From assembly GCA_023653785.1 (NCBI GenBank), contig JAMKCH010010146.1:124001-188000 (forward strand): a stretch of DNA of 64,000 nucleotides. The letters run 5' to 3'. The DNA comes from Ophioderma brevispina (Eukaryota; Echinodermata; Ophiuroidea; Amphilepidida; Ophiodermatidae). Positions 1 through 12,216 of the stretch are shown piece after piece. Position numbers and translations under genes: made by a program. Position 1 is the stretch's first letter. Each line of letters starts with the position of its first letter. Under the pieces are notes generated by a model, which worked only from the letters and a program-made list of their open reading frames with translations, searched no databases and was not told the DNA's origin.

Positions 1-1860
1 AATGGTTGAGGCAATCTAGGCATACTTTTTAGGTTTTAACTTCGTTTGCTGTTGTAAATATATTATATATGAACCTGTATGTAATATATATAAGGGAATA
101 TAGAAGAATTTGTAATGGAGAATAAGTATGATGTCTTGAAGACACTGTCACTGGGGTTATCGCCGTTCCAACCCCTGAAAGTTTAATAGAAAAATCGCGC
201 ATGCGGATGGTTTCAACTTCCATGGTGGAAGAATCGAGTAATCAAAGCCAATTCCCATAATACATTGTGTCAAATTATTCCAAATAACTTTGGTAAAGTA
301 ATGTAAAAGCTTATGACAACACGATCTGTACATGCAGGCTCAAATTAATTTTGTTTTTTGCAATTCATTGCTTTTTGGCAGTCCACTGTTTTTATAAAAA
401 TGTTTTTGCCCATGCATGCCTCTCTGTTGCTGCTTTTTCTACTTAAGGACCCCAATGGAATTAAGCTTTTTGTAAAAAAGGCTTTTTGGGCTATCCTTGG
501 TACTACTGGGTTTATTTTCCATTTTTCTCACTTTGAAATAGCTCTATCTCTCCGGTACCCACGTCACATTGTATACATTAGATTTTATATTGTTATTTAT
601 ACATGTGCAATCTTTTGTATAGGTTATGTGTATTTTTATTTGTTATCATCATTTTTAATTGTATAAGTACTGAATAAAATGAAATGAAATGAGAGGCTTA
701 ATACCTGATCTATATTGTATTATGGGATATGATGAAATCCATTACATGACTCCTAGGTTATCACCTGATTTGCAGCCTCTTGTGAAAGAATCAAATAATC
801 AATCTAATATCCCATAATACATTGACTCAAATTAACCCAAATAACAGTAGTAAAGTAGACATGGTAGGTTATATCACGATATGTACATGCAGTCTGATAT
901 CTACTGTGTTATGGGAGTATGGTAAAATGCACTTAAACCATTTTCATGGCCAATATAAGACCACGTAAAGCGCTCAGGCAAAATGACTTCCCTGCTGTAC
1001 TGTTTACTACCCTATTATCAAATTGACGATGTCTATACCTATATTGCTAACCAATATAACAATTTAATTAATTTGTCTTTGCTGTGGACAAAGTAAGTTT
1101 TAACCAAAAATGTTTTAAATGAGAAAAAGTCAGCCCAAATTGATATTTTTAAACATGACATGATGAACATTAGCTAATTTTTTAGGTATTTTAATGACCA
1201 TGTACGTGGAGTTGGGGAAAGTTGGTCCTTATTTTGGTACCAAAAAGTAACTCTAAGGTATCCTGTGGTACAAATTTATACGAATCGGATATTCAGTAAG
1301 GAAAATCACAGGGGGCGGTAATCCTCCTTTCGGGAGATTTGTTACAAAAATGTCTGATAAGAAAAATAAATTCTGTCAACTAAATAGTCCTACTGTAAAA
1401 AGACAACTTTTACAGGTTTTGACTGTATATTTTACAACAAACTGTACATTTGACAGTTATACAATGTTAAAAGAATTAAGGACTGTTTTACTAAGTTGGT
1501 GTGGTCGTAAACTTTGGTAAACTTCTGCCTTAGAAGCTATATTATTGCAAATGTTTAAGCCTCCAATCAGGCATAGTTCTCAAAAGTTCTGTTCTTAATA
1601 AGACCCTAACACTGTTAAAAAACCTATTTTTACTTTTGACCCCTGAACAAAATTTACCTATTTTTACATGTTCCCCATTGGTGATTTTGCTAGACTTTTG
1701 ACAAAGTACTTTGTGACAATTTGATATATGACAACACAAAAAAATGTTTCGGTTGCAATTTTTTCGAGGTAAAAAACCCCCAAATTTTCTTGTTCTATTA
1801 AACCTTTTTAAATTCACCTTTTAATACCGAAACGCTTCCTCAGACGTCCGGAGTTATATA
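1..1860. other. Unassigned AT-rich non-coding DNA
   Basis: No open frame here resembles a protein family I recognise on either strand. Only short AT-rich frames are seen, the longest about 100 codons around 358-666 with a hydrophobic but low-complexity translation. Two stretches (about 225-330 and 780-890) resemble each other, sharing words around 'cccataatacattg' and 'gtacatgcag', so a diverged repeat may be present. Confidence 0.5.
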
Positions 1861-1862
1861 TA

Positions 1863-2677
1863 CAGGGTGAGTCAACAAAAAAAAACTTGGCCCTGATTGT
1901 GTCCGGCATTTTGTAAGTAACATATATCTAATATATGTGGTACCATCTGAAAGCATAGTTCATTATCTTTAATTCGATACAAAGATCATTCACATCGGTT
2001 AGGTATAGATCGAGTTACAGTCGTTTGAATCAAGTAGTCTGTTTTGCGCTCTGTCCACGGATTCACATTAACATGAACAGCGTTCTGCGAAGCAAATCAG
2101 TGTCCAGAAGAAAATCTGGCTATTTATTGACTGCAGAATAAATGTGATGCTATTTAACCCCACAAAATTCAGTCACAATTTACCATCGATGCCTGCTTAA
2201 CGTTTCTACGTGCTCATCACTCATAGAAATACATGTATCAGTTTCTGAAGGAGTTGAATGAATCGTACCATATGAAGGAACAGACATCGGTGACAACCTT
2301 TTGAGGTTTTAAAGTAGACCAACATTTGCAACATCTTGAAAAAAGTGTTTTAAAATAAAACTTACCATTTATCACTGCCTTTTACATCTTTGAGATACCA
2401 CTTTATTGGACGTAAACATGGACATACCCTTATCATCAAATCATTTGCTTAATTAGCCGTCGTACATTCAAATGGGAATCCGTGGATAGGGGTAAAAGCG
2501 ACTACTTGATTGAAATGACTGTAGCTCGGCCTATACTTATCCGATTGGAATTATCTTTGCAGCAAATTAAAGAAATGAAATAGACTTTCCGATGATACCG
2601 CATATATTAGATATATTTTATTTAAGAACTCAAAATGGCGGACACAATCAGGGTCAAGTTTTTTTTGACTCGCCCTG
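1863..2677. mobile_element. Palindromic TA-flanked MITE, copy 1
   Basis: The ends are inverted repeats: the left begins CAGGGTGAGTCAAC and the right ends GACTCGCCCTG. Both sides are flanked by TA (1861-1862 and 2678-2679), the duplication expected for Tc1/mariner-type transposition. Homology between arms continues inward for about 200 bp, through an 'attgtgtccg' stretch and a 'cgagttacagtcgtttgaatc' stretch. The copy at 33562-34016 has the same ends. The middle of copy 1 is inverted relative to that copy, and copy 1 carries about 350 extra bases (2150-2480). No transposase frame is present, so it is non-autonomous. The Tc1/mariner assignment is inferred from the TA flank and the terminal sequence. 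Confidence 0.85.
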
Positions 2678-2679
2678 TA

Positions 2680-3959
2680 CATGTACAGCTGGAACAAGCG
2701 TGTCCCTTTATTTTTTGAGACTGAGTAAAACGCTAATACGGATCAACGCAGAATATGAACATGGTATATTGCAGTATCAGAACACATTGGGAATCAAGTC
2801 ACTACATGCTTGTCGAATTTGGCATTTCTATCGCAAGAAAAAACACTGCAAAGTATAGTTTATCTGAAAATCATAAATCATTCGTCTTGATTTAAATCGT
2901 AAAAAACAAACAAATTTACGTAAGGAGTATTAAGCATATATTAATAAACAGCTGACATGCGTGATAATTATTATCGTTCTCGAAATTTGTGTTTGTTGAT
3001 AACAGTATAACACCGAGTCTCATTTTCAGTATCGACTTGACCTCTGACCGAGCAATTAGTCCAAATTGGCCGATTTTGGCCACCGACATTCTATGATTTT
3101 TCGTTTTCTAGCTACGTTTGTTTGAAAATTGCTAGTTTGCAGTTTTGACGAACTGAGATAAAGGCCTTTAAAGTTGTGCTACACTGACGGCGCTATTTAC
3201 ATGAATGTTGTATTTTTCCTTCTTTTTATGTTTAGTATTAATATTTATAATTTGTAATCAAAGCTTCGTTGAAAAAGATGCATGCATTTCTTTGTTATTA
3301 ATGTTTAAAATAATTTCGTTAAATATAACCGGGCGAGAAAATAAAGATATACATAAGGAATCTATCGCACTACATTAAAAGTGAGCTAATCTTCAATATT
3401 TTGGTTGCTGATTCAACATAAAAATTGAAACGAAATATACCCCAGAGTCTACAATTATTTTTTGAAAAATATTGCGCTTGCACAGGACTGTAATAGGTTG
3501 TCCTACAGAGCAACACAGTCATGCATGCCAAGAATACAAAAGAATCACCTGCAGAAATATCCGAAATATTCAGGTGAACCAGGTGCATTGTATTCGATGC
3601 ATGCCTAAATGTGTATGGAGTCCATTCAAAATTACCTTCCATGAAATGACGTATTGCAATGATCGTGTCCAATGCACGTGTTACGCCGACCGGCATCCTT
3701 TGCTATTACCCAAATAACAATATTATTGTTTAGAGCGCCATCACATTAGATTTTTTAATAAAGCGGCGCGTATGTTCAGGCGACCAAGGGAGCAAGGAGA
3801 AACTCAACTCCACCCGAAGTTCATGGGTGATATAATATTAAAGTTTTAGAACAACTCACAATTTAGAAGTTGTCGAGTTTCCCTACCGTCACGTGTATGA
3901 AGGTAAACGAGGTACCGTATCACCTTGACATTGTGTATGTACAACGGTACTTGGGTACC
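2680..3959. other. Unassigned non-coding DNA
   Basis: I find no recognisable gene, repeat or RNA here. Overlapping frames on both strands around 3370-3717 have no family resemblance and look like chance open frames. Confidence 0.5.
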
Positions 3960-3963
3960 TTAA

Positions 3964-4315
3964 AGGTGCAACGAGAGATTTTTGAGGCGCCCAAATATTG
4001 TATCACAATAGTAATTTCATATAGACTAGACACTCAATAGATTTCTTACCTTGTATTTGGCTACAGAAATGCCTTAAGAGAGAGAAAAAAGGCGTTTCTG
4101 ATTTGCTTATATTTCAATATAAAACATAGGCTGAATTTCGTATTTGCTCCTATACAAAATTAGAAATTTCCAAATTTTTGTACAAAAGAAACATTTTTCT
4201 CAGCTTAATCCTTTCGGATGGGGTTATTTTTGATGGAAAGCTTTACATCAGGGCAAAAAATAGTACTTTAGATTTTTTTAGGGACACCTGTTATGTGAAA
4301 TCTCTCGTTGCACCT
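3964..4315. mobile_element. TTAA-flanked MITE (Kolobok or piggyBac type)
   Basis: The 352-bp element has matching inverted ends, AGGTGCAACGAGAGATTT on the left and AAATCTCTCGTTGCACCT on the right. It is flanked on both sides by an exact TTAA (3960-3963 and 4316-4319). TTAA duplications are known for piggyBac and Kolobok transposons. The AGG start fits Kolobok better than piggyBac, which usually starts CC; this choice is inference. A 70-codon frame inside (from 4178) has no known domain, so the element is probably non-autonomous. Confidence 0.85.
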
Positions 4316-4427
4316 TTAAAGAGAATTAACACAATGTATAATGCGTCAGTGCCAAGAAATAATCTTGTATATTTATTAATCTTTCCCTGAAGATGGCCAG
4401 CGCACGTCAGTGTTGAAAAAACCATGT

Positions 4428-4505
4428 GCGCTTTGCCGGATTCGAACGGGCGACCTTCGTATTACTAGCACGACGCTCTTTCCAACTAAAGCATTCAAGC
4501 CAAGG
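4428..4505 (-). repeat. tRNA-Thr-like sequence (SINE head or tRNA pseudogene)
   Basis: On the minus strand there is a D-arm-like segment (GCTTTAGTTGGAAAGAGC), an anticodon stem-loop with loop CTAGTAA (anticodon AGT, threonine) and a T-arm with the internal promoter box CGTTCGAATCC. The T-stem has one mismatch. The 7 bases upstream and downstream do not pair into an acceptor stem, so this is not a working tRNA. Flanking sequence to about 4590 could belong to a tRNA-derived SINE. The promoter-like A and B boxes are retained. Confidence 0.6.
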
Positions 4506-4599
4506 TAGGTAGAGGAGCGATAGATATTATCTGTGATTGTACGTCGAAAAGAGTCATCGCTTCCTAGCGGATGCACAGAGAGTATATATATATACGATT

Positions 4600-5670
4600 T
4601 ATAGTGTTTTGAATTCAACTAGAGTCTCCCAGCCATCTTTTAGGGAAAGATGAATAAAATATTAATCCTAGTCTATCTGGATAACTAAGTAGTTGAATTT
4701 CAGAGATAATCTTATTCACCATAACATGTCCATATTATTTTACAGATCATTTTTTGCGTCCTCATCCTGGTCAAGTTAAAGGGCTGGGCAAAAAATAGGA
4801 TAAGTGCCAGTGATGAGTGGTTCAACAATAAACCAAAAATCACCCGATTCCATTCAAGCTAATTCAAAATGCCCATTTCGTCCCTAAATGTAGTGTTAAG
4901 TGTATTTTTATATAAAACACTTTACATTATGTTCTTTGCGAAAAAACAGACACTAAGCATTTTTTTAAAACCGCTCGTGAAGATGGCATCATTACGACTG
5001 GTTCTGAGGACCTAATAATATTTTACAACTACGGCGTGTTAAACTGAGCCACTTCTACGGGGTCTATACTAAAACAACAGTGCCTCCCCAGTTGAACATC
5101 CAGGAGAAAAATTGATTTTTGGGCCAAAACAAAAATTAGCGATTTGGGGCAAAACCAAACTCGGGCAAAATATCAGCGATTTTGGGGCCAAAATTTGCTA
5201 AATATCAACATTTTTCCAAAAAAAATCACTTTCCCCCCACCCCCACGAAAAAAGCGTCTGGCGCCGCCACTGTACAACAATTTCAATACAAACAGTGCAA
5301 AATGAGAAAATTAGGAGCGCGATTTTTTTACATCCTGAAGAAATCATTATAATATCGTGGCTTTAAAGTGTTGAAACCCTAGCCATTGGCGGGATTTAAA
5401 AAAAAAAAAGGTAGGAGCTGGGTCAACAGCATTATCACCAAAGTGTCGTGTGTAAGTAAATGTTCACCACTAGAAGCCAGAAAAAAATAGTAAGTCGAAA
5501 GGTAATCGGTAATTTGTCTTAAGGAAGGTTAGGTGTATGCAAATTACTGAAAGACTTTAAAATTGAAGAAGAAAAAAAAATGTCTATGGTTTTAAAAAAT
5601 CGTAACTAGAAGGGCATTATAACCCTACGTCCTAGAGGAAAATGACTAGCAGCCTAACAATCACCGCAAA
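4600..5670. other. Unassigned non-coding DNA
   Basis: No coding frame or element boundary is recognisable. The stretch contains scattered homopolymer A and C runs (for example near 5230 and 5400). Confidence 0.5.
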
Positions 5671-5773
5671 TATTATATATATAATATATATATATATTAT
5701 ATATAGATGATATATATAGATATATATATATATAGTGATTAGCATATAGATATATATATATAGATATATAGTC
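5671..5773. repeat. TA-rich microsatellite at left flank of LTR element 1
   Basis: Imperfect (TA)n and (GATATA)n array. The matching TA-rich array at 13291-13383 lies on the other side of the LTR element, so the retrotransposon probably inserted into one microsatellite. No clean 5-bp target duplication can be read in this low-complexity context. Confidence 0.9.
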
Positions 5774-6876
5774 GGTTATGAAGTCTCATGGACGCCTACG
5801 GTCAGAAAATCCTCCAAACACAAAATAAAAGAGCCTTGGCAAAAATGATCTTAAAATTATATATAATTACAGTTTAGAGTAGATCTTACTGATTTGGTTC
5901 AAGATTGGTATTCCAAAACATTACATAAATCAGAATTACACAATTACACACCAATTTAGATACTTTAATTTTGTATAAAAAAAATGTCTTCACTGATGTC
6001 CACATGTAGCGTTGCAGTTTTCAAACGTATGTCCTCACAGCGAAGACTCCAAAATGACAGCGCACAAGACTTACAAGTTCATACAAAACTCAGTTAATAA
6101 TTCCAAGGGAATCTTCTCAGTCCTGAAGTAATCTTGTCCAGAAGTTCAAGACGACGGGGCTCTCCCTCGACGACAAATGGTCCAAAATAATAAAATCCAG
6201 GTAATAATATACCACCATCAGTTTGTCGCTCTGTACCTCATATAGGACACAAACTGGAATCCCCTTTTTGATTCCAAAACTGAAAGCTCTTTGCTTAAAC
6301 GACGACAGCGACAATGTAGCTATCAAGCTCCGGCGGCATTCAAAATATTAATACTGGCACTAGAGTAGAACTCAAATCTACCATTTTGTAGAGAAAAAAC
6401 TATAGCTATAATTATCTGTTATTAGCTCCAGAGCTCCTAGTCAGCTCCTTCTGATTTCAACTGCTAGCAGAGAGTCCTTACTCAATCTCTATTTATCTTC
6501 CACAAGCTAGATTTCCCTTCTAACAATAATCATTACATCATCCTATGCATAAACATGACATTGCACCATCAATTCAGATTTCACAATCTAAATTACATCA
6601 TTTCATAATAAACTTGTGGGGGATTCCCTAGGTTCTGCACAATATTTGATCTCAAAAGAAATAATAAACAAGTTTCTAGTTTAACATCTTGGGGAATTCC
6701 CCACTTCCCTATTGTGCAATCTAAACAGGTGCAAGTAGCAAAAACACCTAGGGTAATTCCCCGTTCTATCTTTTATAGTAAACCAAAATTAATTTTCCCT
6801 GTGTGAGAATTTTCTCAAATAAAATTGAGAAAATAATATTTTAAAGTTGAATCAGAAAAATGGAGGCCATATAACA
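5774..6876 (-). repeat. Downstream (3') LTR of element 1
   Basis: This 1.1-kb stretch matches 12217-13290 along its whole length, from 'ttatgaagtc' at the left to 'tataaca' at the right. The plus-strand left terminus reads GG where the other LTR has the canonical TG. Both LTRs share indel-type differences, many in homopolymers. The CTTTAAAGGGG-like tract just beyond 6876 is the polypurine tract. Confidence 0.9.
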
Positions 6877-6890
6877 TCCTCCCCTTTAAA
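6877..6890 (-). other. Polypurine tract of element 1
   Basis: On the minus strand the bases immediately before the downstream LTR read AAAGGGGAGGA. A purine run in this position is the primer for plus-strand DNA synthesis in LTR retrotransposons. The position fixes the direction of the element. Confidence 0.8.
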
Positions 6891-7229
6891 AAAAGAAAAA
6901 AATAAAAAACTTAAAAAAAGCAAAAATTTTCAAAAATCTGGCTTTATACCTTTAACCATTTTGTGGTTAATTTTTACATACAGTTTACAGAGTGTAAATT
7001 TACATTTATTTCTAATTTTTGCCATTGCTGCCTTCAGGCTATATTACATAAATTTGTAATATCAAAGTTCTGAACAAAATTTAGGAGCTTCGGACAAGGC
7101 ATCTGCCCAAGACATTTCTTTCCGTTGATATGTCTTATGTCCAGTTGTATTCTTGTAGAGTTAACTCACCTGACAAGTCTTGCTTCGGTTTTCATCTTGT
7201 GGATGAAAATTAACGGATTGTGATCCGTT

Positions 7230-7470
7230 GTACACTAGAACTGGGTGCACTGTTGTCTCAGTACACTTCAAAATTTTGCAATGACAGAAGCAATGCAAGA
7301 CATTCTTTCTCATCTGTGAGTAGTTTTTCTGATGTTGTCAAACTTTCTTTGAGAAATAGAAATAAAATACAGGATGATCTACATTCATTTTCCTCTGCGC
7401 ATGAGAACTCCACCACAGCCTACGTCACTGGCATCAAACGGCCAACTTCATTTTCTGAAAGTCGGGACAA
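7230..7470 (-). pseudogene. RNase H remnant of element 1
   Basis: At 7397-7436 the minus strand encodes DASDVGCGGVLMR, which fits the D-A-S-x-x-G-x-G-x-V-L core of Gypsy-type RNase H. Its first aspartate is a catalytic metal ligand. This domain degrades the RNA strand during reverse transcription. Further residues are in different frames because of indels. It follows the reverse transcriptase domain directly in transcription order, as expected for RT-RH fusions. Confidence 0.8.
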
Positions 7471-7689
7471 TCAAAACTGGCGCATTCACAAAATAGATTG
7501 ATCTTTCCTGCAAACCGCTTGTTGGCATTGCTATGACCAGACAAATTTTGATTTTTCTCAGAAGGTTGTCAGTGGACACGCAATTTCTGAGAAATTTAGA
7601 CAGTATTTTCTGTAATACCCGACCATACTAGATCTCATGAGGTCTCTCTTGCCCTGTGGTGTGGGGATTTTCTCATTGCTTCAACTTTT

Positions 7690-8250
7690 GCAGAGTGATG
7701 GCCTATTGCCCTTGTCCTACAACATGCCAAGTATGTGACATTTGCATGCAAAATGCATTTTCACCAGATTCACAGTTAACCTGCCCTGAGATAATTTCTC
7801 AAACAATGATGGAGCTGTCCCATATGTTCTTCCCATGCTTCACTGTACACAAGGAGATCATCGACATAGGATTCACAATTTTCTATGTCTGCAACCTACT
7901 ATGTTCCTAATCTCTGAAATGTTGCGGCAGAATTTTTGAGGCCAAATGCCATTCTGGTTATTGGTATAGGCCTCGGGCGTAAAAAAAGCTGAAATTTCTT
8001 TGGCACGGTCAGTGAGGGGAAGTTGCCAATACCCCTTCAACAAATCAATTTGCTAACAAATTTGGCATTTCCAACTCTGTCTATGCAATCATCAATATCC
8101 GTGGGAGGGATATGAGGCGTTTTGGAACAGAGGTGGACCTTTCCGAAAATCTGTGACAAAACGGAGACCCCATCGGTTGGGAACCAGAATAAATGGGGAA
8201 CTCCATTTTCACTTTGCTTGCTCTACTATTCCATTGTCTAACATGTATTC
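7690..8250 (-). pseudogene. Reverse transcriptase remnant of element 1
   Basis: Two landmarks are legible on the minus strand. At about 7981-8093 the translation includes DDCIDRVGNAKFVSKL and LKGYWQLPLTDRAKEISAF, the palm-domain segment typical of Gypsy RT, although the usual catalytic D of 'KLDL' reads I here. At 7845-7868 YVDDLLVY carries the two catalytic aspartates, followed by SEAWEEH. The segments are in different frames, with stops between. The enzyme copies element RNA into DNA in cytoplasmic particles. It lies downstream of integrase, which defines the unusual order of this element. Confidence 0.85.
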
Positions 8251-8709
8251 ACCTCATTCCTGATATTTTCAATTGATGGATTCACCCTCTATACGGATGT
8301 TGTTTTATGGGTCGGAATCACCTACATCAAGGTCATGGGTTACGACATGTGTCTCACTAGGTACAGCAGGAAATATGTTTCCATCATGATAACCTTTCAA
8401 TTACCTTGTTGACGTTGTGGGAGGTGACCTAATTTCTTGTCTAAATTGGCAAGTATGTTTTTATGTTTTTAAACAAAAATTTTGCCAATTTGACACCATA
8501 CTATTTTCTGTTTTACAGTGAGTTTGTTCAGGTTCGACTCTGTGATGTCATATTTGGACACTCATCCACTAACTCTAGATGACATGCAATGCAGGCTTTA
8601 TTCATCATCATATTTCATTATATATACTCTTTGAGATTTTATGTGACATAATGTCGATTTTACGTATACCTGGTGTGTTTTGATCACTAGTCAAGGTCCC
8701 CACTTGTTC

Positions 8710-9840
8710 TCATCTCATATGGTCCAGATACTTGGCTTGCAAGGATGCACTTGTATTGGAAAAAAAAAAAGTGCACATAAACTTTATCACCTGGCTTGAA
8801 AAAACTTGCTTCCTTGCATCTTTGTTCCTACATGTTTTCATTTTTGCCTGACTCTGTATGAGATTTTGTTTGCAAATTTCAGTGCCTTTGGAGCATGGTC
8901 TGATGAGACTCATAGTCTAGCAAATTCACATCAGCATTTTCACACAACCACTAGTCTTTCAGTTAGTAGTTTCAAGGTTCACCTTACTTTGTGTGACCAA
9001 ACACCAACTCAAATGGACTAAATCAAATTGAATTCTTGTACAGCCTCCCTGGTAGCAAAGCACAGGAGATGAGCTCCTCATCCCAATCCCTCTCAAATTC
9101 AAACAATAGGTTTTTGATCATTGTTTTCAAGTTGGTGGTTCCTTCTAGGGCCCCCTGGATTCTGGGTGGTATGCTGAAGAACTGGACTGGAAATCCCAAG
9201 GGTCCTTAACTTGTGGAACAAACCTGACATGAAATTTGATCCTTGATCAGGCCTGAATTGATTTTGGAAAGGCCTACTAGGTGAAAAACTTTGGTAGACT
9301 TTCATATACTCTGTGCCTATTATCTCAAGGGTGTATAGCCTCAGGAATCGTGTTGGACAAAAACGCACACATGATGGTCAGTAAATACTGATTCCTGACT
9401 GTCTTTGAAGTGGTCCTACGCAAATCTATTAACACCCTACTAAATGGCCATCAAATGCTGGTATTGGTTGCAAGGGAGCAGTAGGAATTTTTCTGATTGG
9501 GCTTGCCCACCAATTGACCATGTGATGACAAGTATACATACTCAGGACAACAGCTTATGAGTGTAGGCCACCAAAAATGACTCCTAATTATGTTCATGTG
9601 TTTTTCTCACACCTAAGTGTTGCCATGGGACTATCATGTGGCTATGCCTATCACTTCCCTATGGTTATACTTTGCACTACAATTTGCTGAACGACCTTCA
9701 ATTCCTCCCTCATCTACAGTGAATCGGGGTGGCGCCATTTTTCTATTGAGGACACCATTTTGCTTGTAGAAACATTCAGGAATTGCTCGGTTCCTGTTGC
9801 GACAATGCCCTCTCACCTAATTTCCTAAGTGCTGGTCGTT
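8710..9840 (-). pseudogene. Integrase remnant of element 1
   Basis: Three parts can be read on the minus strand in the right order. Near 9480-9640 is an HHCC zinc-finger-like region with HLGVRKTHEH and a WWASP segment. At 9099-9440 is the catalytic core, including RPDQGSNFMSGLF with the second catalytic aspartate. At 8710-8913 is a C-terminal part with NLIQSQAKMK and a degraded GPY-type end (SASLQAKYLDHMR). Integrase inserts the DNA copy into the host genome. The core frame of 89 codons is the longest intact piece. It lies upstream of reverse transcriptase, as in the second element at 58.6-59.7 kb. Confidence 0.85.
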
Positions 9841-10199
9841 GTGTGCTGCTCTTACCAGCTTGTCATGGCTTAAAGGGTCTCCTTTACAGTCCCTAACTCT
9901 ATCATGCTCAGTGGCTGGATTTCATTGTTTACCAGCTTGTCATTTGGTTGTGTGCTCAGGGCTGGATTTTCACAACAGGGAATTAGTCTCCCCTGAGAGG
10001 GAAGATGACCTCCAAATGTCCGCTAACTTTGAGATAAAAGTATCCTCTAAATTTGGGGACCAAGTCATCCTAAACACTCTTCCTATATGTGTGAGTATTT
10101 GACTCATCACCTGCTCACTGTTTTCATGGGAGGCTTTTCTGAGTCTTGACCTGTAGTTACTGCACATGCTGGAAAATGTTCTATTTCCTCATCAAATTA

Positions 10200-10320
10200 T
10201 CATGTACAGGGCACCTGGGAGACTACGGGATCTGGGAGTACTTTACCCCCTGCCAAATCATTCCCTAACAAAATGGATACCCCTTTAACTGGGAGTTCTT
10301 GTCGAACACCAATTGTGACA
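10200..10320 (-). pseudogene. Protease C-terminal remnant of element 1
   Basis: The minus strand reads PVKGVSILLGNDLAGGKV, a segment I recognise as the end of the aspartic protease region in Gmr1-like and related Gypsy polyproteins. The catalytic D-T/S-G triad is not legible upstream, where frames are broken. The protease would cut the polyprotein into gag and pol products. Confidence 0.65.
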
Positions 10321-11079
10321 GGTCCAGAAACCAAGTCTGATTCAAATGTTCATTTTGTGAAGAGGGCACTAAATACAATCCAACCGATCCCTGAATCAAT
10401 GCCAACTAGTTCCTGTGGAACTCTCAATATCAAATGAAGTGCATCTTCCACTTATCATGGACTGCGCGAGCACGTGTCCCGCATGGTTCTAATGGGTTTT
10501 GGATTTAAAACTATCACATGGAAAGGACACAAATCCTCCAAAACAAAAGGCTTAAAGTCCTCCTTACTTTTTCTGGTCAATTCCCTTTTGTGGGATTTCT
10601 GGTTTCTGAACGGAAGAATGAACTTTTGACCTCAAAGGTACTGCCCAACCTATTGGTTTGAACTCCTGTGGCTCTCTCCCATTTTGGGTGGATAAGCCAT
10701 GTATCTCCAACACCGTGACTTTGTATGTCCTGGCTTTTTTTACAGTATGTGATGGCATGTGAACTGTGATTTGGGTCCCATCCCAGGATTTTGATAGCAC
10801 CCATTACTGCTTTACTCCCCTTTTCATGGGAACCTGACTGGGATTCCATCCTGAGTGCTACCATGAGACGCCATGTTAGAACACGGCTATTGTTGTATTG
10901 TGTACCTAGTAAATCTTGGTAGGCCATACAGTTAGTTATAGTATGCTTAAAATTTGTGTGTCAATGCATAATCGTTGGCCTTTACGGCTGCTGCCACGCA
11001 AACTGTCAATTTTGTTTCATCCAGATGTGTTTTGATATCGGGATGTAGAAACTGTTTGAACTCTTAAACTAACATCAAC

Positions 11080-11860
11080 TCCCTAAGTTGACAAAATTTG
11101 GCCCGACTTCTTTTGAGAAAAGCCAGCGATCCAAACATTGTTCCTTTACACGGGCAAATTAAACATGTGTCTGGTCATCCTTTTTTGACAAGACCTGAAT
11201 GAATTTTTGTCCTATATGCCTCTGGCACCAATTCATATGCTTTGAGCACGCCTGCTGAACCTCAATCATAATCACTACATGGTCTAATGACATGCCGAAT
11301 ATATTTCTCGGGCTTACCAATGAAACACTGACTGTAGCAACAAGGTCAGACTCCTTGGGCCATTTCCAAGCTGTGGCAAATTTCTCAAAGTGTAAGAAGA
11401 ATTTGTCTACTTCTTGTTCCTGAAATTTGGAACCAGGCGAATATTTTCGCCGCATCAAAACCCAGAGGCTTGGAAGAGTCTGATGAGCTAGCCTGTTGTT
11501 TCAATTTTCTAACTCTAGTTGAGCTTCATGCTCTTTGTTTATCTCATTTTGCAATTTTTCCTTTCCAATTCTTTTTCCTTCTCAATTTGCAATTCATCTC
11601 TTTTTGTGGATCTCTTTTGCATTGCATTTGCAATTTTATTTTTCAATTCAATCCTTTTCTTTTTTTCCCGTCTGAAGTTGCATTCCTTCTTTTGGTCCTT
11701 TGAATTGAATTCTATTTCTTTTGCTTTTGTTCAATTTGTCAACTTTTTCAACATCGATTTCCTTTTTTTTGAATTTCAAGCTCCTTCAACTTGACGGCAT
11801 CACAGTGCCTGTTCCAGAACCTCTTCTATCTTTCCAAATATGAAAGGTATCCCAAACATC
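11080..11860 (-). pseudogene. Gag remnant of element 1
   Basis: A 99-codon frame (11159-11458) contains EVDKFFLHFEKFATAWKWP, later VSPRNIFGMSLD and ends RQ-like then DDQTHV. This fits the helical capsid region of SCAN-like Gypsy gag proteins. Upstream in transcription (11470-11830) the minus strand is rich in Lys and Glu codons and would encode a coiled coil, seen on the plus strand as a T/C-rich tract. Gag forms the particle in which reverse transcription happens. Element 2 has the same arrangement at 56.4-57.2 kb. Confidence 0.75.
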
Positions 11861-12196
11861 TTCATGACCAAACTTGTCAATCAATTATTTTGATGACTTG
11901 CTTTCATAGCATGTTTTGCCTCAAGTCATAAAGGCTGGCAGTTTCATTTAACTCCAGGCTTTCTCAGCTCATAAACTTTCCCAAGTATTGCCCTAGACAC
12001 TTAGGATCAAACTCCATGGGCGTTTTACTATAACCAACACAATATACTAACTTGAACCAAACTACAAAGTAGTACATGTAAACACACACAAAAACTTTTG
12101 TATGCCGAAAATGTGCACAATGTTTAACAATGTTATAACACTTTTAGGTGTGTTAACATTCTGAAAAATAAGGCTCAAATTTATCTCCATTCAATT

Positions 12197-12213
12197 CCGG
12201 AGACGAGCCCCAA
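12197..12213 (-). other. Primer-binding site of element 1
   Basis: Three bases inside the upstream LTR the minus strand reads TTGGGGCTCGTCTCCGG. It resembles the tRNA-Pro primer site found in several retroelements, with differences. A tRNA 3' end primes minus-strand synthesis here. Element 2 has a closely similar site, TTGGGGGATCGAGTCCGGG. Confidence 0.7.
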
Positions 12214-12216
12214 TTC

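Noticed and set aside
4428..4505. Functional tRNA-Thr gene
   Set aside because: The acceptor stem does not pair and the T-stem has a mismatch, so it is called tRNA-derived only.
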